Below the pieces are notes generated by a model. The model ran no database searches and was not told the DNA's origin. It saw nothing but the letters and a program-made list of their open reading frames with translations. Positions 1 through 8,642 of a DNA stretch of 64,000 nucleotides are shown here, piece after piece. The stretch lies in NCBI GenBank assembly GCA_029228645.1, contig JAPTHR010000003.1, positions 248,001 through 312,000 on the forward strand, written 5' to 3'. The first letter of the stretch is position 1. The number at the start of each line of letters is the position of its first letter. The stretch comes from Gammaproteobacteria bacterium Milos-ODIII6 (lineage in GTDB: Bacteria > Pseudomonadota > Gammaproteobacteria > Chromatiales > Chromatiaceae). The translations under genes and the position numbers were made by a program.

Positions 1-71
1 CGTGTTTCAGGGTACTTCTGGCGACGAACATGGGGATGCCTGCGGCGCTTACAAGGGGGGATTCGGAGCGA

Positions 72-1064
72 TCATTGGGTCACCCGGGCGAGCGCATCCA
101 GCACCGTCTGCCAATCAGCCCCGGGGCGATTGGCATGTTCCGACAGGTGCCGGCGCCAGGCGCGCGCGCCCGGAATCCCCTGGAACAGGCCGAGCATGTG
201 GCGGGTGATGCGGTGCAGTGGGGTGCCCTGCGAGAGTTCAGCGGCGACGTAGTCGCGCATCTGCATTACCACCGAGGCGGGCTCCGGCAGGCTGCGGTCA
301 TCGCCGAAGATCAACCGGTCGGCATCCGCCAGCATCCAGGGGTTCTGGTAGGCGGCCCGCCCGATCATCGCGCCATCCACCTGCCCGAGGTGGGACAGGG
401 CCTGCTGTAGCGTCCCGATGCCGCCGTTGATCACGATCTCCAGATTCGGGAAGTCGCGCTTGAGACGGTACACCCGGGGATAGTCGAGCGGAGGCACCTC
501 GCGGTTCTCCTTGGGGCTGAGCCCCTGCAACCAGGCCTTGCGTGCATGCACGATGAAAGTGCTGCAGCCGGCGGCAGCGACGGTCTCGACGAAGCGGGTC
601 AGCTCGGCATAGCTGTCCCGCTCGTCGATCCCGATGCGGTGCTTGAGCGTGACCGGACGGTCGGTGGCTTCGCGCATCGCGGCGACACCCTCCGCAACCA
701 GGCCGGGCTCCGCCATCAGGCAGGCGCCGAACCGCCCCGACTGAACCCGGTCCGAGGGGCAGCCGACGTTCAGGTTGATCTCGTCATAGCCCCATTCGTC
801 CGCGAGGGCCGCGCAGCGCGCCAGCTCGTGCGGTTCGCTGCCCCCGAGCTGCAGCGCCAAGGGATGTTCCATCGGGTGGTAGCGCAGAAACCGGGCCGGA
901 TCGCGGTGCAGCAGCGCGCCGGTGGTGACCATCTCGGTGTACAGCAGGGTGTGATGGGTGATCTGGCGCAGGAAGTAGCGGCAGTGGCGGTCGGTCCAGT
1001 CGAGCATGGGTGCAACGCTGAGTCGACGGCTCAAAGTGGCGGACTGTCTCGCTTCGCTCGGCAT
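72..1064 (-). CDS. dusA: tRNA-dihydrouridine(20/20a) synthase DusA
   Basis: FMN-dependent reductase that converts uridine to dihydrouridine in the tRNA D-loop. The 330-residue protein opens with the family motif VAPMLDWTDRHCR, followed by EMVTTGALLH, the flavin-site motif NLNVGCPS and RFGACLM, whose Cys is the expected catalytic acid. Later motifs are KHRIGID, FIVHARKAW and INGGI. The reading frame stays open upstream for another 140 codons, but similarity begins at the Met at 1064 and the extension runs into the divergent reductase gene. Length fits DusA (about 330 aa) better than DusB or DusC. It is a single gene, divergent from the acuI-like gene with roughly 105 bp between starts. Confidence 0.95.
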   Translation of the reverse strand: MPSEARQSATLSRRLSVAPMLDWTDRHCRYFLRQITHHTLLYTEMVTTGALLHRDPARFLRYHPMEHPLALQLGGSEPHELARCAALADEWGYDEINLNVGCPSDRVQSGRFGACLMAEPGLVAEGVAAMREATDRPVTLKHRIGIDERDSYAELTRFVETVAAAGCSTFIVHARKAWLQGLSPKENREVPPLDYPRVYRLKRDFPNLEIVINGGIGTLQQALSHLGQVDGAMIGRAAYQNPWMLADADRLIFGDDRSLPEPASVVMQMRDYVAAELSQGTPLHRITRHMLGLFQGIPGARAWRRHLSEHANRPGADWQTVLDALARVTQ

Positions 1065-1169
1065 GAGCGCAATGATAACCTGCGTCCCGTATCGACCCCC
1101 GATAGCGCGCCATGGGCGTCCGGCTGGACGCGACGGTGCATGCCGCGAAAGCAAAGAGGAATCATGACG

Positions 1170-2165
1170 ATGAGCGACGATTTTCGGGCCCTGGTGCTCG
1201 AGCAGGACGAGGCGGGCGAGACCCACGTGCACATCCGCAGGCTCACGGAGGAGGACCTGCCGGATGAGGAGGTACTTCTCGCGGTCGAATATTCCAGCCT
1301 CAACTACAAGGACGGTCTGGCGATCACCGGCAAGGGTCGGGTGGTGCGCGATTTCCCCATGGTGCCCGGGATCGATCTTGCCGGGACGGTCCTGTCCTCT
1401 CGCTCGCAACAATATGCCGCCGGGGATCGGGTCGTCCTGACCGGCTGGGGCGTTGGAGAGCGACACTGGGGTGGATACAGTCAACGCCAGCGGGTGCGGC
1501 CCGAGTGGCTGGTGCGCCTGCCGGATCAGCTCAATGCGCGCGAGGCGATGGCGATCGGCACGGCCGGCTTCACCGCGATGTTGTGCGTGATGACGCTGCA
1601 GAGCGCCGGCGTTACCCCGGAAAGTGGCGAGGTGCTGGTGACCGGCGCCTCGGGCGGCGTGGGCAGCGTGGCGGTCGCGATCCTGGCAAATCTGGGCTAC
1701 CAGGTGGCCGCAGTGACCGGGCGCCCCGAGGGTGAGGATTGGCTGCGCCAGCTCGGTGCCGGGACGATCATCCCGCGCGAGGAAATGGCCAGGCCCTGCA
1801 GGGCGCTCGAAAGCCAGCGCTGGGCGGGTGCGGTGGACACGGTCGGAGGCGCGATCCTGGCACGCGTGCTGGCGGAGACCTGCTATGGCGGCACCGTCGC
1901 CGCCTGCGGGCTTGCCGGCGGCGTCGACCTGCCGACCACGGTGATGCCCTTCATCCTGCGCAATGTGGGATTGCAGGGTGTGGACTCGGTGATGTGCCCG
2001 ATGGCGCGCCGCCAGGAGGCCTGGGAGCGCCTCGCGCGCGACCTGCCGAGGGAGATGCTTGCAGCGCTTACCCAGGAGGTGAAACTGGAGCAGCTGCCTG
2101 AGCTCGCCGGCCAGATCCTTGCCGGCAAGGTGCGGGGACGGGTTGTGGTGTCGCTCAGCGACTGA
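1170..2165 (+). CDS. acuI: AcuI/YhdH-family NADPH-dependent quinone oxidoreductase (acryloyl-CoA reductase type)
   Basis: Medium-chain dehydrogenase/reductase of the zinc-free AcuI branch, which reduces acrylyl-CoA to propionyl-CoA in characterised members. About 331 residues. Family motifs are YSSLNYKDGLAITG and MVPGIDLAGTV in the N-terminal GroES-like domain, and the Rossmann motif VTGASGGVGSVAVAIL. Two in-frame ATGs lie at 1164 and 1170. The AAAGAGGA ribosome site ending at 1160 is 3 nt from the first and 9 nt from the second, so 1170 is preferred. The frame is open further upstream but that part is antisense to dusA. The true substrate cannot be told from sequence; no dmd or acrylate genes are nearby. 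Confidence 0.88.
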   Translation: MSDDFRALVLEQDEAGETHVHIRRLTEEDLPDEEVLLAVEYSSLNYKDGLAITGKGRVVRDFPMVPGIDLAGTVLSSRSQQYAAGDRVVLTGWGVGERHWGGYSQRQRVRPEWLVRLPDQLNAREAMAIGTAGFTAMLCVMTLQSAGVTPESGEVLVTGASGGVGSVAVAILANLGYQVAAVTGRPEGEDWLRQLGAGTIIPREEMARPCRALESQRWAGAVDTVGGAILARVLAETCYGGTVAACGLAGGVDLPTTVMPFILRNVGLQGVDSVMCPMARRQEAWERLARDLPREMLAALTQEVKLEQLPELAGQILAGKVRGRVVVSLSD

Positions 2166-2185
2166 AGCTCAACTCCCGTCGGGAT

Positions 2186-2221
2186 GGGGTCGGAGCCGGA
2201 ATCAATTCCGACTCCGACCCC
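2186..2221. repeat. Long hairpin repeat, copy 1 (between converging acuI and hypF)
   Basis: Two 16-nt arms (2186-2201 and 2206-2221) pair with a single C/A mismatch around the loop TCAA. The core GGGGTCGGAG recurs in the hairpin at 50966-51003. It fills the gap between two converging genes, so a role as a two-way transcription stop is likely, although no T-run follows. Confidence 0.8.
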
Positions 2222-2238
2222 TGCGTGTGCCGCCTGAA

Positions 2239-4545
2239 TCACCGCCCGCCGGCAGCCAGTCGCGCGGCGGCGATCGCGGCCTGGCCGAGGCTGATGCCAC
2301 CATCGTTGGCCGGCACTTCCCGGTGCGCCAGCGGTTGCAGCCCCAGCGCCAGCAGGCCGGCATGCAGGCGTTCGAAGAGCAGCCGGTTCTGCATGACCCC
2401 GCCGGATAGCGCGACCTCGCTGACGCCATGCGAACTGGCCATCGCTGCCGTCATTTCCAGCAGGCTGTTGGCCAGTCCGAGGTGAAAGGCGCGCGCGATA
2501 TCGCCGCGCGGGCGGCCTTCCGAAAGATCTTCGAACAGGCGTGGCCAGAGTGGGCCGCTCTCGATTACCGCCAGTGCGTCGCTGCGATTGATTTCGAACG
2601 GATAGGGCTCGCTGTTTGGATTCCCCTTCAGGGCGAGTTGCTCGAGCGCCATGGCCGCCTGGCCCTCCTGGTCGATGCGCGCCTTGTGCAGATCGAGGGC
2701 CGCGGCGACGGCATCGAACAGGCGTCCGGCCGAACTGCTCAACGGGCTGTTGATGCCGCGGCCGAGCATCTGTTCGAGCATCGCAAGCGGCTGCTGGCGC
2801 AGGAAATCGACGATCGCCAGGTCGGCATGACTTTCCAGGGTCTGCTCCAGCAGACCATGCTGCCAGAGGCGTGCGAGCAGGTTGCGCCAGGGCTGCAGCG
2901 CGGCGCGGTCGCCACCCGGCAGGGGGATGGCTTCGAGATGGGCCAGCCGACGGCTGCGGCGGAAATCCGCCAGTAGGATCTCTCCGCCCCACAGGCCGTC
3001 GTCCGCCCCGAATCCCAACCCGTCCAGGGCGATCCCGATCAGCGGTGGATGGTCGATGGCGAGACCCCGCTCCGCCATCACCGCGGCGATGTGCGCGTGA
3101 TGGTGCTGTATGCCCTGCGTGCCGGCTCCCAGCCTGGCGGCGAGTTCCCGCCCGAAGCGAGCGCTGTGATAGCCCGGATGGCGGTCGGTGGCGATGGCCG
3201 CGGGGTGGAAGGCGAACAGCTCGAGATACAGCCGTACGGTCTGTTCGAAGGCGTCGCGGGTGCGCGCATCGGCGAGGTCACCCAGATGCTGGGACAGAAT
3301 CGCATCCTGACCACGCAGCAGGCAGATGGTGTTTTTCAGATCTCCTCCGAGCGCCAGGATCGGGGTGACCGGCGCGAAGCTCTCGTGCAGGCGCACCGGC
3401 GCGGGCGCATACCCGCGCGCGCGCCGCAGGGGCCGGCCCCGGCCGGCCAGGATGCGCACTACCGAGTCGTCCACCCGGTTCACGATCGCGCGGTCGTGCA
3501 GCAGCACGCTATCCGCCAGTCCGGCAAGCCGCTCGAGCGCCTCGTCGTTGCCGGTGCACTGCGGTTCGTCGCTGAGATTGCCACTGGTCATCACCAGCGG
3601 GCTCGCCCAGGGCGCCAGCAGCAGATGGTGCAGCGGCGAGTAGGGCAGCATGAAGCCGATTTCCTGGCTGTCCGGGGCCAGTTCCTGCGGCAGCCCGCCG
3701 TCCGGAGTGCGTGCCAGCAGCACGATGGGTGCCGCGGCGGAGCGGAGCAGTCCGGCGGCAACCGGGTCCAGCTCGGCGTATTTCCTGATCACCGCTTTGT
3801 CGCGCGCCATCAGGGCGAAGGGTTTGGCATAACGGCGCTTGCGCTGGCGCAGTCGGGCAACCGCATCCGGGTTGCCGGCGTCGCAGGCGAGGTGGAAGCC
3901 GCCGATGCCCTTGAGCGCCAGGATGCCGCCGCCGCGCAGGCAGTCCTGCGCCAGCGTCAGCGGATCCTGCTCTTCATGCCCCGCGACCCACAGGCGCGGA
4001 CCGCACTCGGGACAGGCGTTCGGCTGGGCGTGATAGCGTCGGTCCGCCGGGTCGCTGAATTCGGCCGCACAGCGTTCACAAAGCGGGAAGGCGGCCATGC
4101 TGGTGTTGGCGCGATCGTAGGGGATCGCACGGATGATGCTCAGGCGCGGTCCGCAGTGGGTGCAGTTGATGAAGGGATAGCGATAACGCCGGTCATCGGG
4201 TTCGAACAGTTCCGACAGGCAGGCGGGGCAGGTCGCGGCGTCCGGGATGATGCCGGTCAGGGGGGCGCTGTGATCGCTGGCGACGATTTCGAAGCGATCG
4301 CAGTCGAAGTCCTCGATCCGGTCGAGCTCGGCGGTATCGATACGCGCCAGCGGAGGCAGCTGCTCGCGCAGCTGGCGCAGCAATTCCTCCGCCCGACCGG
4401 GATCTGGATTGGCGAGCCGAACCAGCACGCCCTCGCCGTCGTTGCGCACATCGCCAGTCAGGCCGAGTTGATTGCAAATGCGCCATACCGTGGGCCGGAA
4501 TCCGACCCCCTGCACCAGGCCACGGATGCGCACCGCGCAGGCCAT
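2239..4545 (-). CDS. hypF: Hydrogenase maturation carbamoyltransferase HypF
   Basis: Makes carbamoyl-adenylate from carbamoyl phosphate and ATP and passes the carbamoyl group to HypE for cyanide ligand synthesis at the NiFe site. The 768-residue chain has the full domain order. An acylphosphatase domain covers 1-90 (VQGVGFRPTVWR). Zinc fingers follow with pairs at C106/C109, C128/C131, C156/C159 and C178/C181, then a YrdC-like domain and a Kae1-like C-terminal domain with the HHHAHIAAVMAE metal motif. Its ATG follows the hypE stop codon with no spacing (TGAATG), so translation should be coupled. The gene is about 9 kb from hypCABD. Confidence 0.98.
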   Translation of the reverse strand: MACAVRIRGLVQGVGFRPTVWRICNQLGLTGDVRNDGEGVLVRLANPDPGRAEELLRQLREQLPPLARIDTAELDRIEDFDCDRFEIVASDHSAPLTGIIPDAATCPACLSELFEPDDRRYRYPFINCTHCGPRLSIIRAIPYDRANTSMAAFPLCERCAAEFSDPADRRYHAQPNACPECGPRLWVAGHEEQDPLTLAQDCLRGGGILALKGIGGFHLACDAGNPDAVARLRQRKRRYAKPFALMARDKAVIRKYAELDPVAAGLLRSAAAPIVLLARTPDGGLPQELAPDSQEIGFMLPYSPLHHLLLAPWASPLVMTSGNLSDEPQCTGNDEALERLAGLADSVLLHDRAIVNRVDDSVVRILAGRGRPLRRARGYAPAPVRLHESFAPVTPILALGGDLKNTICLLRGQDAILSQHLGDLADARTRDAFEQTVRLYLELFAFHPAAIATDRHPGYHSARFGRELAARLGAGTQGIQHHHAHIAAVMAERGLAIDHPPLIGIALDGLGFGADDGLWGGEILLADFRRSRRLAHLEAIPLPGGDRAALQPWRNLLARLWQHGLLEQTLESHADLAIVDFLRQQPLAMLEQMLGRGINSPLSSSAGRLFDAVAAALDLHKARIDQEGQAAMALEQLALKGNPNSEPYPFEINRSDALAVIESGPLWPRLFEDLSEGRPRGDIARAFHLGLANSLLEMTAAMASSHGVSEVALSGGVMQNRLLFERLHAGLLALGLQPLAHREVPANDGGISLGQAAIAAARLAAGGR

Positions 4546-5550
4546 TCAGCAGATCCTCGGCAGGGGATCGTCCTGCAGTTCCTCGAGGATGCGTCGGCCG
4601 CCCAGCTCGGTCTCGATGACCACCCGGGGTGTGCCAGCGCCCAGCTGGCCGATGCGGGCAGCGTCGATCCCGCCGGGCAGTTCGCGCCACAGTGCCAGCA
4701 CCTCGTCCGCAGCGTGCGCATCCGCGATCGCCACGACGCGTCCCTCGCAGGCCAGGAACAGCGGGTCGTAGCCAAGCATCTCGCAGACCGACTGGACCGG
4801 CTCGCGCACCGGGATCGCGGGTCCGTCGAGCACGACTTCGAGGTGAGTGGCGTGCATGATTTCGTGGCACACCGTGGCCAGTCCCCCGCGGGTGGGGTCG
4901 CGCATGAAACGCACGCCGGGCAGTTCGCGAATCGCACGGGTCAGCGGCAGCACGCTCGCAGCGTCCGAGCGCAGGTCGCCGCGCAGGCCGAACTCCTCGC
5001 GTGCAAGCATGACGCAGGTGCCGTGATCCCCAACCGGCCCGCTCACCAGGACCTGGTCCCCTTCGCGGATGCGATCCATCCCAAGGGTGACGCCGGCGGG
5101 CCGGATGCCGATACCCGTGGTGGCGAAGTAGACGCCGCTGCCTTCGCCATGCGGGACGACCTTGGTGTCACCCGCGACGATCTGCACACCACTCTCGCTC
5201 GCGGCGAGGCCGATGGAGGCCACCAGCTGCTCGAGCTCGGCCACCGGCATGCCCTCCTCGATGAACGCATTGAGGGTCAGGCAGACCGGATCGCCTCCTG
5301 CCACGGCGATGTCGTTGCAGGTGCCGTGCACGCACAGCGAACCGATATCGCCGCCCGGGAACCGCAGCGGCTTTACCGTGAACCCGTCGGTGCTCAGCAT
5401 GACCCGGCCGTCGGGTAGTTGGATGGTCGCCGCGTCGCTGCTCGTGTCCAGCCCGGGGCTGGCGAGCTGGCGGGCAAACAGCTGTTCGATGAGTTCGCGC
5501 ATGAAGCGCCCGCCGTTACCGTGCGCCAGCGTGATGTGTTGTTCCTGCAT
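4546..5550 (-). CDS. hypE: Hydrogenase maturation protein HypE (carbamoyl dehydratase)
   Basis: HypE dehydrates the thiocarboxamide on its own C-terminal cysteine to thiocyanate, the source of the CN ligands of [NiFe]-hydrogenase. The 334-residue protein begins with the HGNGG motif, contains GDTKVVPHG and the AIRS/PurM-type ATP-binding fold, and ends in PRIC, so the essential terminal Cys334 is intact. First gene of a two-gene minus-strand unit with hypF, which starts at the next base. Divergent from the yaiI homologue, with 106 bp between the starts. Confidence 0.98.
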   Translation of the reverse strand: MQEQHITLAHGNGGRFMRELIEQLFARQLASPGLDTSSDAATIQLPDGRVMLSTDGFTVKPLRFPGGDIGSLCVHGTCNDIAVAGGDPVCLTLNAFIEEGMPVAELEQLVASIGLAASESGVQIVAGDTKVVPHGEGSGVYFATTGIGIRPAGVTLGMDRIREGDQVLVSGPVGDHGTCVMLAREEFGLRGDLRSDAASVLPLTRAIRELPGVRFMRDPTRGGLATVCHEIMHATHLEVVLDGPAIPVREPVQSVCEMLGYDPLFLACEGRVVAIADAHAADEVLALWRELPGGIDAARIGQLGAGTPRVVIETELGGRRILEELQDDPLPRIC

Positions 5551-5656
5551 GGGGTGTTACCGGGTCGACCTGACAGCATTCGAATCTACGGTGCTGGGAA
5601 GCAAGCTGCAACGGCCTGTATCATCGGTGTTCGACACAAAAGGGGACCAGCTCCAC

Positions 5657-6121
5657 ATGCATATCTGGGTCGACGCCGATGCCTGTCCGCGGGTGATCAA
5701 GGATATTCTGTACCGTGCCGCCGAGCGTCGCGGGATTCCGCTGACGCTGGTAGCCAATCAGCCGCTCACGGTGCCGCCTTCGCGTCATATCCGAACCCAA
5801 CAAGTGGGGGCCGGTTTCGACGTGGCGGACAACCATATCGTCGCGCAGGTTGCTCCGGGTGATCTGGTGATTACCGCGGACATCCCGCTCGCCGCGGAGG
5901 TGGTGGAAAAGGGGGCGCAGGCGCTCGATCCCCGGGGCGAGCTGTACACCACCGAGAACATCCGGCAGCGTCTCAACATGCGCGATTTCATGGACACCCT
6001 GCGTTCGAGCGGGGTGGACACGGGCGGCCCCGCCAGCCTGTCCCAGACTGAACGCCAGGCTTTCGCCAACCACCTCGATCGTATTCTGACCAAGCGGATA
6101 TCAGCCGGCAGCTCCGGATAG
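5657..6121 (+). CDS. yaiI: UPF0178 family protein (YaiI/YqxD)
   Basis: A 154-residue protein of the conserved UPF0178 family, which has a PIN/NYN-like nuclease fold. The N-terminal motif IWVDADACP carries the conserved Asp and Cys residues; [11 protein letters not shown] and [10 protein letters not shown] also match the family. The biochemical function is not established. The frame is open far upstream but only as antisense to hypE, and the ATG at 5657 matches the family start. Nothing in the neighbourhood suggests a partner. Confidence 0.92.
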   Translation: MHIWVDADACPRVIKDILYRAAERRGIPLTLVANQPLTVPPSRHIRTQQVGAGFDVADNHIVAQVAPGDLVITADIPLAAEVVEKGAQALDPRGELYTTENIRQRLNMRDFMDTLRSSGVDTGGPASLSQTERQAFANHLDRILTKRISAGSSG

Positions 6122-6472
6122 GCTTCGCCGCATCATCGGGCGGCGCGCGCCGCGAACGGTTTTACAGACGGCGCGCACCACCACCCCGTCCCGGGCGGGG
6201 GGTGTGCGCTTGTGCAGCGCTCGTGGCGGCGATGGCGGCATTGGGAGATCGCACCAGGACAATCCGACTGAGCGGGCGATTTGCGAGCCGATGCCCCCGA
6301 TTGGTGCGGGTTTTTGTTGAACTGGGCCTGAGGCGCTGGACCACAAATTGCACTAATCTTTTGTTACCGACGATCCGCTCTCTCGCCTGCCGCAAGGCGT
6401 TACGCCCGGAATGGAAGTGTGCTCTGATATGTTGGGGGGTGAACCCTCGCTTCCCGGAGGCAGCGAAACCCA
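6122..6472. other. 351-bp intergenic region, no gene seen
   Basis: No credible coding frame or RNA gene. It holds GC-rich inverted repeats near 6130-6205 (a CCCCG/CGGGG stem) that could end yaiI transcription, and a short T-run after GCGGG near 6310. The 3' end carries a GGAGG 12 nt before the peptidase ATG. I see no confident promoter. Confidence 0.5.
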
Positions 6473-7411
6473 ATGAGATGTGCTTATTCCCTGATGGTGC
6501 ATGGCGGCGCCGGAGCGCTGGAAAACGTCAAGGACGAGAAGACGGCGGTTCGCTATCTGGACAGCATCCGAAGGATCCTGGAACACGGTCGTGAAGTGCT
6601 CTCGCTGGGCGGGTCGGCGCTGCAGGCCGTGGAACAGTGCGCCACCCTGCTGGAGGACGATCCGATATTCAATGCCGGCTGTGGTTCGGTCCTGAACGAA
6701 GACGGCCGGGTCGAGATGGATGCCGCCATCATGGATGGGCAAAACCTGTTGGCCGGCGCGGTGGCTGGCGTCGATGGGGTCGCCAACCCGGTCCAGCTGG
6801 CTCGCCTGGTGATGACAAAAAGCGAGCACGTCATGCTGATTGGCGAGGGCGCGATGCGCTTCGCCGAGCATTGCGAAGTGCCGCGTGTCCCGGCGAACTA
6901 CTTCTACACCGAAGACCGCATCGCCCAGCTCAAGGAGGCGCAACTCAGGCACAAGATGATGCTGGATCACGACGAGGCCGGCGATGGGGTCTCCGAGGAT
7001 CAGAAATACGGCACCATCGGCGCGGTGGCATTCGACTCCAACGGCAACCTCGCCGCTGCCACCTCGACCGGCGGTATCGTCAACAAGCGTAAGGGGCGTG
7101 TTGGCGACTCACCGATCGTGGGAGCGGGGGTTTATGCCGACAACGAAACCTGCGCGGTTTCCTGCACCGGCTACGGCGAGGAGTTCATGCGCACTGTCCT
7201 GGCCAAGACCGTCTCCGACTTCATCTTCATGCAGGGAATGGATGCGAGCGAGGCCGCCGATGCCGCCATCGAGTACCTGCGTCGTCGGGTGAATGGGCGC
7301 GGCGGCTTGATCATGATCGACAACGAGGGGCGCTGCGCCAGTCGCTTCACCACCAGAAAGATGATCCACGGCTGGATCGAGCATGCTGGCGAGACCATGT
7401 TGAGCTTCTGA
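6473..7411 (+). CDS. Isoaspartyl peptidase/L-asparaginase, N-terminal nucleophile hydrolase
   Basis: Plant-type asparaginase family; the precursor cleaves itself to free an N-terminal threonine that hydrolyses isoaspartyl dipeptides and often L-asparagine. The 312-residue protein starts with the family motif MVHGGAGAL, has NAGCGSVLNEDGRVEMDA, and shows the autocleavage site KYGTIGAVA with the nucleophile at about Thr181. STGGIVNKRKGRVGDSP and GTGYGE-like SCTGYGEEFMR follow. No signal peptide is visible, so it is probably cytoplasmic. The GGAGG is 12 nt from the ATG, which is rather long. It converges with the cyclotransferase gene, 7 bp apart. Confidence 0.92.
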   Translation: MRCAYSLMVHGGAGALENVKDEKTAVRYLDSIRRILEHGREVLSLGGSALQAVEQCATLLEDDPIFNAGCGSVLNEDGRVEMDAAIMDGQNLLAGAVAGVDGVANPVQLARLVMTKSEHVMLIGEGAMRFAEHCEVPRVPANYFYTEDRIAQLKEAQLRHKMMLDHDEAGDGVSEDQKYGTIGAVAFDSNGNLAAATSTGGIVNKRKGRVGDSPIVGAGVYADNETCAVSCTGYGEEFMRTVLAKTVSDFIFMQGMDASEAADAAIEYLRRRVNGRGGLIMIDNEGRCASRFTTRKMIHGWIEHAGETMLSF

Positions 7412-7418
7412 CGCCCCG

Positions 7419-7841
7419 CTACAGCTGAAGCCAGCCGCCGTATTCCTCCAGGAATGCCGCCTTGCCTGCCTCGAGGAAATCGTCGAAATCCCAGTCGTGT
7501 CGCTCCAACTGGCCGCGGTAGCGGTCTGTTACGACGTAGGTATGGGCCAGCACGATACCGTCGTGAGCAGGCCGAACTTCGACCGGACGACGCTCGTACA
7601 TCTCCCCCTCGAACCGATCCAGCCGGCGCCAGGCCTCGGCTGTCACAGCGCTGTACAGCACGCCCTGCACGCGGCCGTGCGGATCGGAGACGATGCCGGG
7701 ATAGGATTCCGCCCTGACGCGGTAGCGTGAGTAGCCAGCCAGGGTGGCGGGCGCGGCAACCGGTTTGAGGCCGCTCACCGTGGCCATGATCTCGGCGCAC
7801 ATCAGGGTGCCATAGGCGAACAAGGGGCAGGGTTTCATCAC
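7419..7841 (-). CDS. Gamma-glutamylcyclotransferase-like protein (AIG2/GGCT fold)
   Basis: A 139-140 residue protein with the hallmark FAYGTLM motif at the N-terminus, GYSRYRVR, and FEGEMYERR, whose Glu corresponds to the catalytic acid of gamma-glutamylcyclotransferases. Members act on gamma-glutamyl amines or peptides. The start is GTG at 7841 or ATG at 7838; a GAGGAAAG lies 7 nt before the GTG. Monocistronic, converging on the isoaspartyl peptidase. The exact substrate is unknown. Confidence 0.88.
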   Translation of the reverse strand: MMKPCPLFAYGTLMCAEIMATVSGLKPVAAPATLAGYSRYRVRAESYPGIVSDPHGRVQGVLYSAVTAEAWRRLDRFEGEMYERRPVEVRPAHDGIVLAHTYVVTDRYRGQLERHDWDFDDFLEAGKAAFLEEYGGWLQL

Positions 7842-7862
7842 GCCAATCTTTCCTCAGGCATT

Positions 7863-7879
7863 GCGCATTTTCAATGCGC
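7863..7879. repeat. Short inverted repeat between divergent genes
   Basis: A perfect 7-bp stem, GCGCATT/AATGCGC, around a 3-nt loop. It lies upstream of both the cyclotransferase gene (minus) and the 152-aa gene (plus), so it could be an operator, but nothing proves this. Confidence 0.35.
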
Positions 7880-7950
7880 GCCGCTTTCCCCGGGCAGATA
7901 GTCCACGTTGGACGGGTTAGCAGCCTGTCATGCCGGAAAGGGGATACACG

Positions 7951-8409
7951 ATGTTTCGTGAGAGAAAGGGCAGGGGCCATCGACGTGGCCGGGGCGATGC
8001 CAGCCGCCGTGAGCGTCACCGGCACGATCAGTCGGTGTTCCATCGTCTGCTCGAGCTGCATGCGGCGATCGAACGCCGCGTTGAGAAGCTGCCCAACGGC
8101 ATCCGTTCCGTAACGCGCTCGGATGATGCCGAGGTCGTGGCGCTCCTGCACGAGCATGTTCCGTCGATGCATGAGCGCTTGCAACAGGGTTTCCGGCTGC
8201 GCCGCTGGGATCCTCTCTACGAGGCGATCTTCGATAGGGCGGACGCAATCCGTATGGACGTTCAGCTCCTGAGCGACGGCGTAGAGGTTGTCGAAGTGAG
8301 CGATGACCTGGAGGTGGTCGCGCTCATCCAGGCACATGCAGACACGGTCAGCGCCTTCGCCAGGCAGGGCCAGGCAGCCGCATCGAAGCCGAGCCCCATG
8401 CCGGAATAG
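7951..8409 (+). CDS. Conserved protein of unknown function with two repeated His-containing segments
   Basis: I cannot assign a function. The 152-residue product starts with an Arg/His-rich basic stretch (about residues 1-27) and then shows an internal duplication. The segment from GIRSVTRSDDAEVVALL to the Gly after HERLQQ aligns with GVEVVEVSDDLEVVALI to AFARQG, sharing G(I/V)xxVxxSDDxEVVAL(L/I)xxH. The first copy contains HEHVPSMHE, the second only AHAD. No signal peptide or membrane helix. The ATG at 7951 has GGAAAGGGG 7 nt upstream; an in-frame ATG at 7930 lacks such a site. It converges on the hydrogenase operon end, 15 bp away. Confidence 0.75.
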   Translation: MFRERKGRGHRRGRGDASRRERHRHDQSVFHRLLELHAAIERRVEKLPNGIRSVTRSDDAEVVALLHEHVPSMHERLQQGFRLRRWDPLYEAIFDRADAIRMDVQLLSDGVEVVEVSDDLEVVALIQAHADTVSAFARQGQAAASKPSPMPE

Positions 8410-8424
8410 CGGCCGCGCGGGCGG

Positions 8425-8613
8425 TTAAGCGCGCGAGCGGGTGAGCAGGGAGAGTGCCAGCAGCGCCACCGGCAGCGCTGCCAGAAGCGGCCAATGGTGC
8501 GCCAGCAGGTGCAGCAGCCCGTCCCCAGCCAGGGCTGCATGGCTTCCGTGGGCCCAGGCGGCCGATGAAAAAGCCGCCACAAAGAGTGCGCCAAGAATTC
8601 GATGGGGATGCAT
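8425..8613 (-). CDS. 62-residue His-rich exported membrane protein, last gene of the hyn operon
   Basis: Small protein with an N-terminal signal-like helix ending at AWA, then a short His-rich stretch (HGSHAALAG, HLLAHHW) and a second hydrophobic helix (LLAALPVALLALSLL) with an RSRA tail. An AGAGG-type site (GAGG, 7 nt before the ATG) supports translation. It begins 29 bp after the hynL stop on the same strand, so it is probably co-transcribed. No family recognised. A metal (nickel) or membrane-anchoring role is a guess from the histidines and the context only. Confidence 0.65.
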   Translation of the reverse strand: MHPHRILGALFVAAFSSAAWAHGSHAALAGDGLLHLLAHHWPLLAALPVALLALSLLTRSRA

Positions 8614-8642
8614 GTGCGTTCCTCGGGAATGAATGGGTCGTA

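Noticed and set aside
3049..5418. 789-codon open frame on the plus strand opposite hypF and hypE
   Set aside because: It has no recognisable domain and its composition is that of a GC-rich antisense frame, while hypF and hypE are unmistakable.
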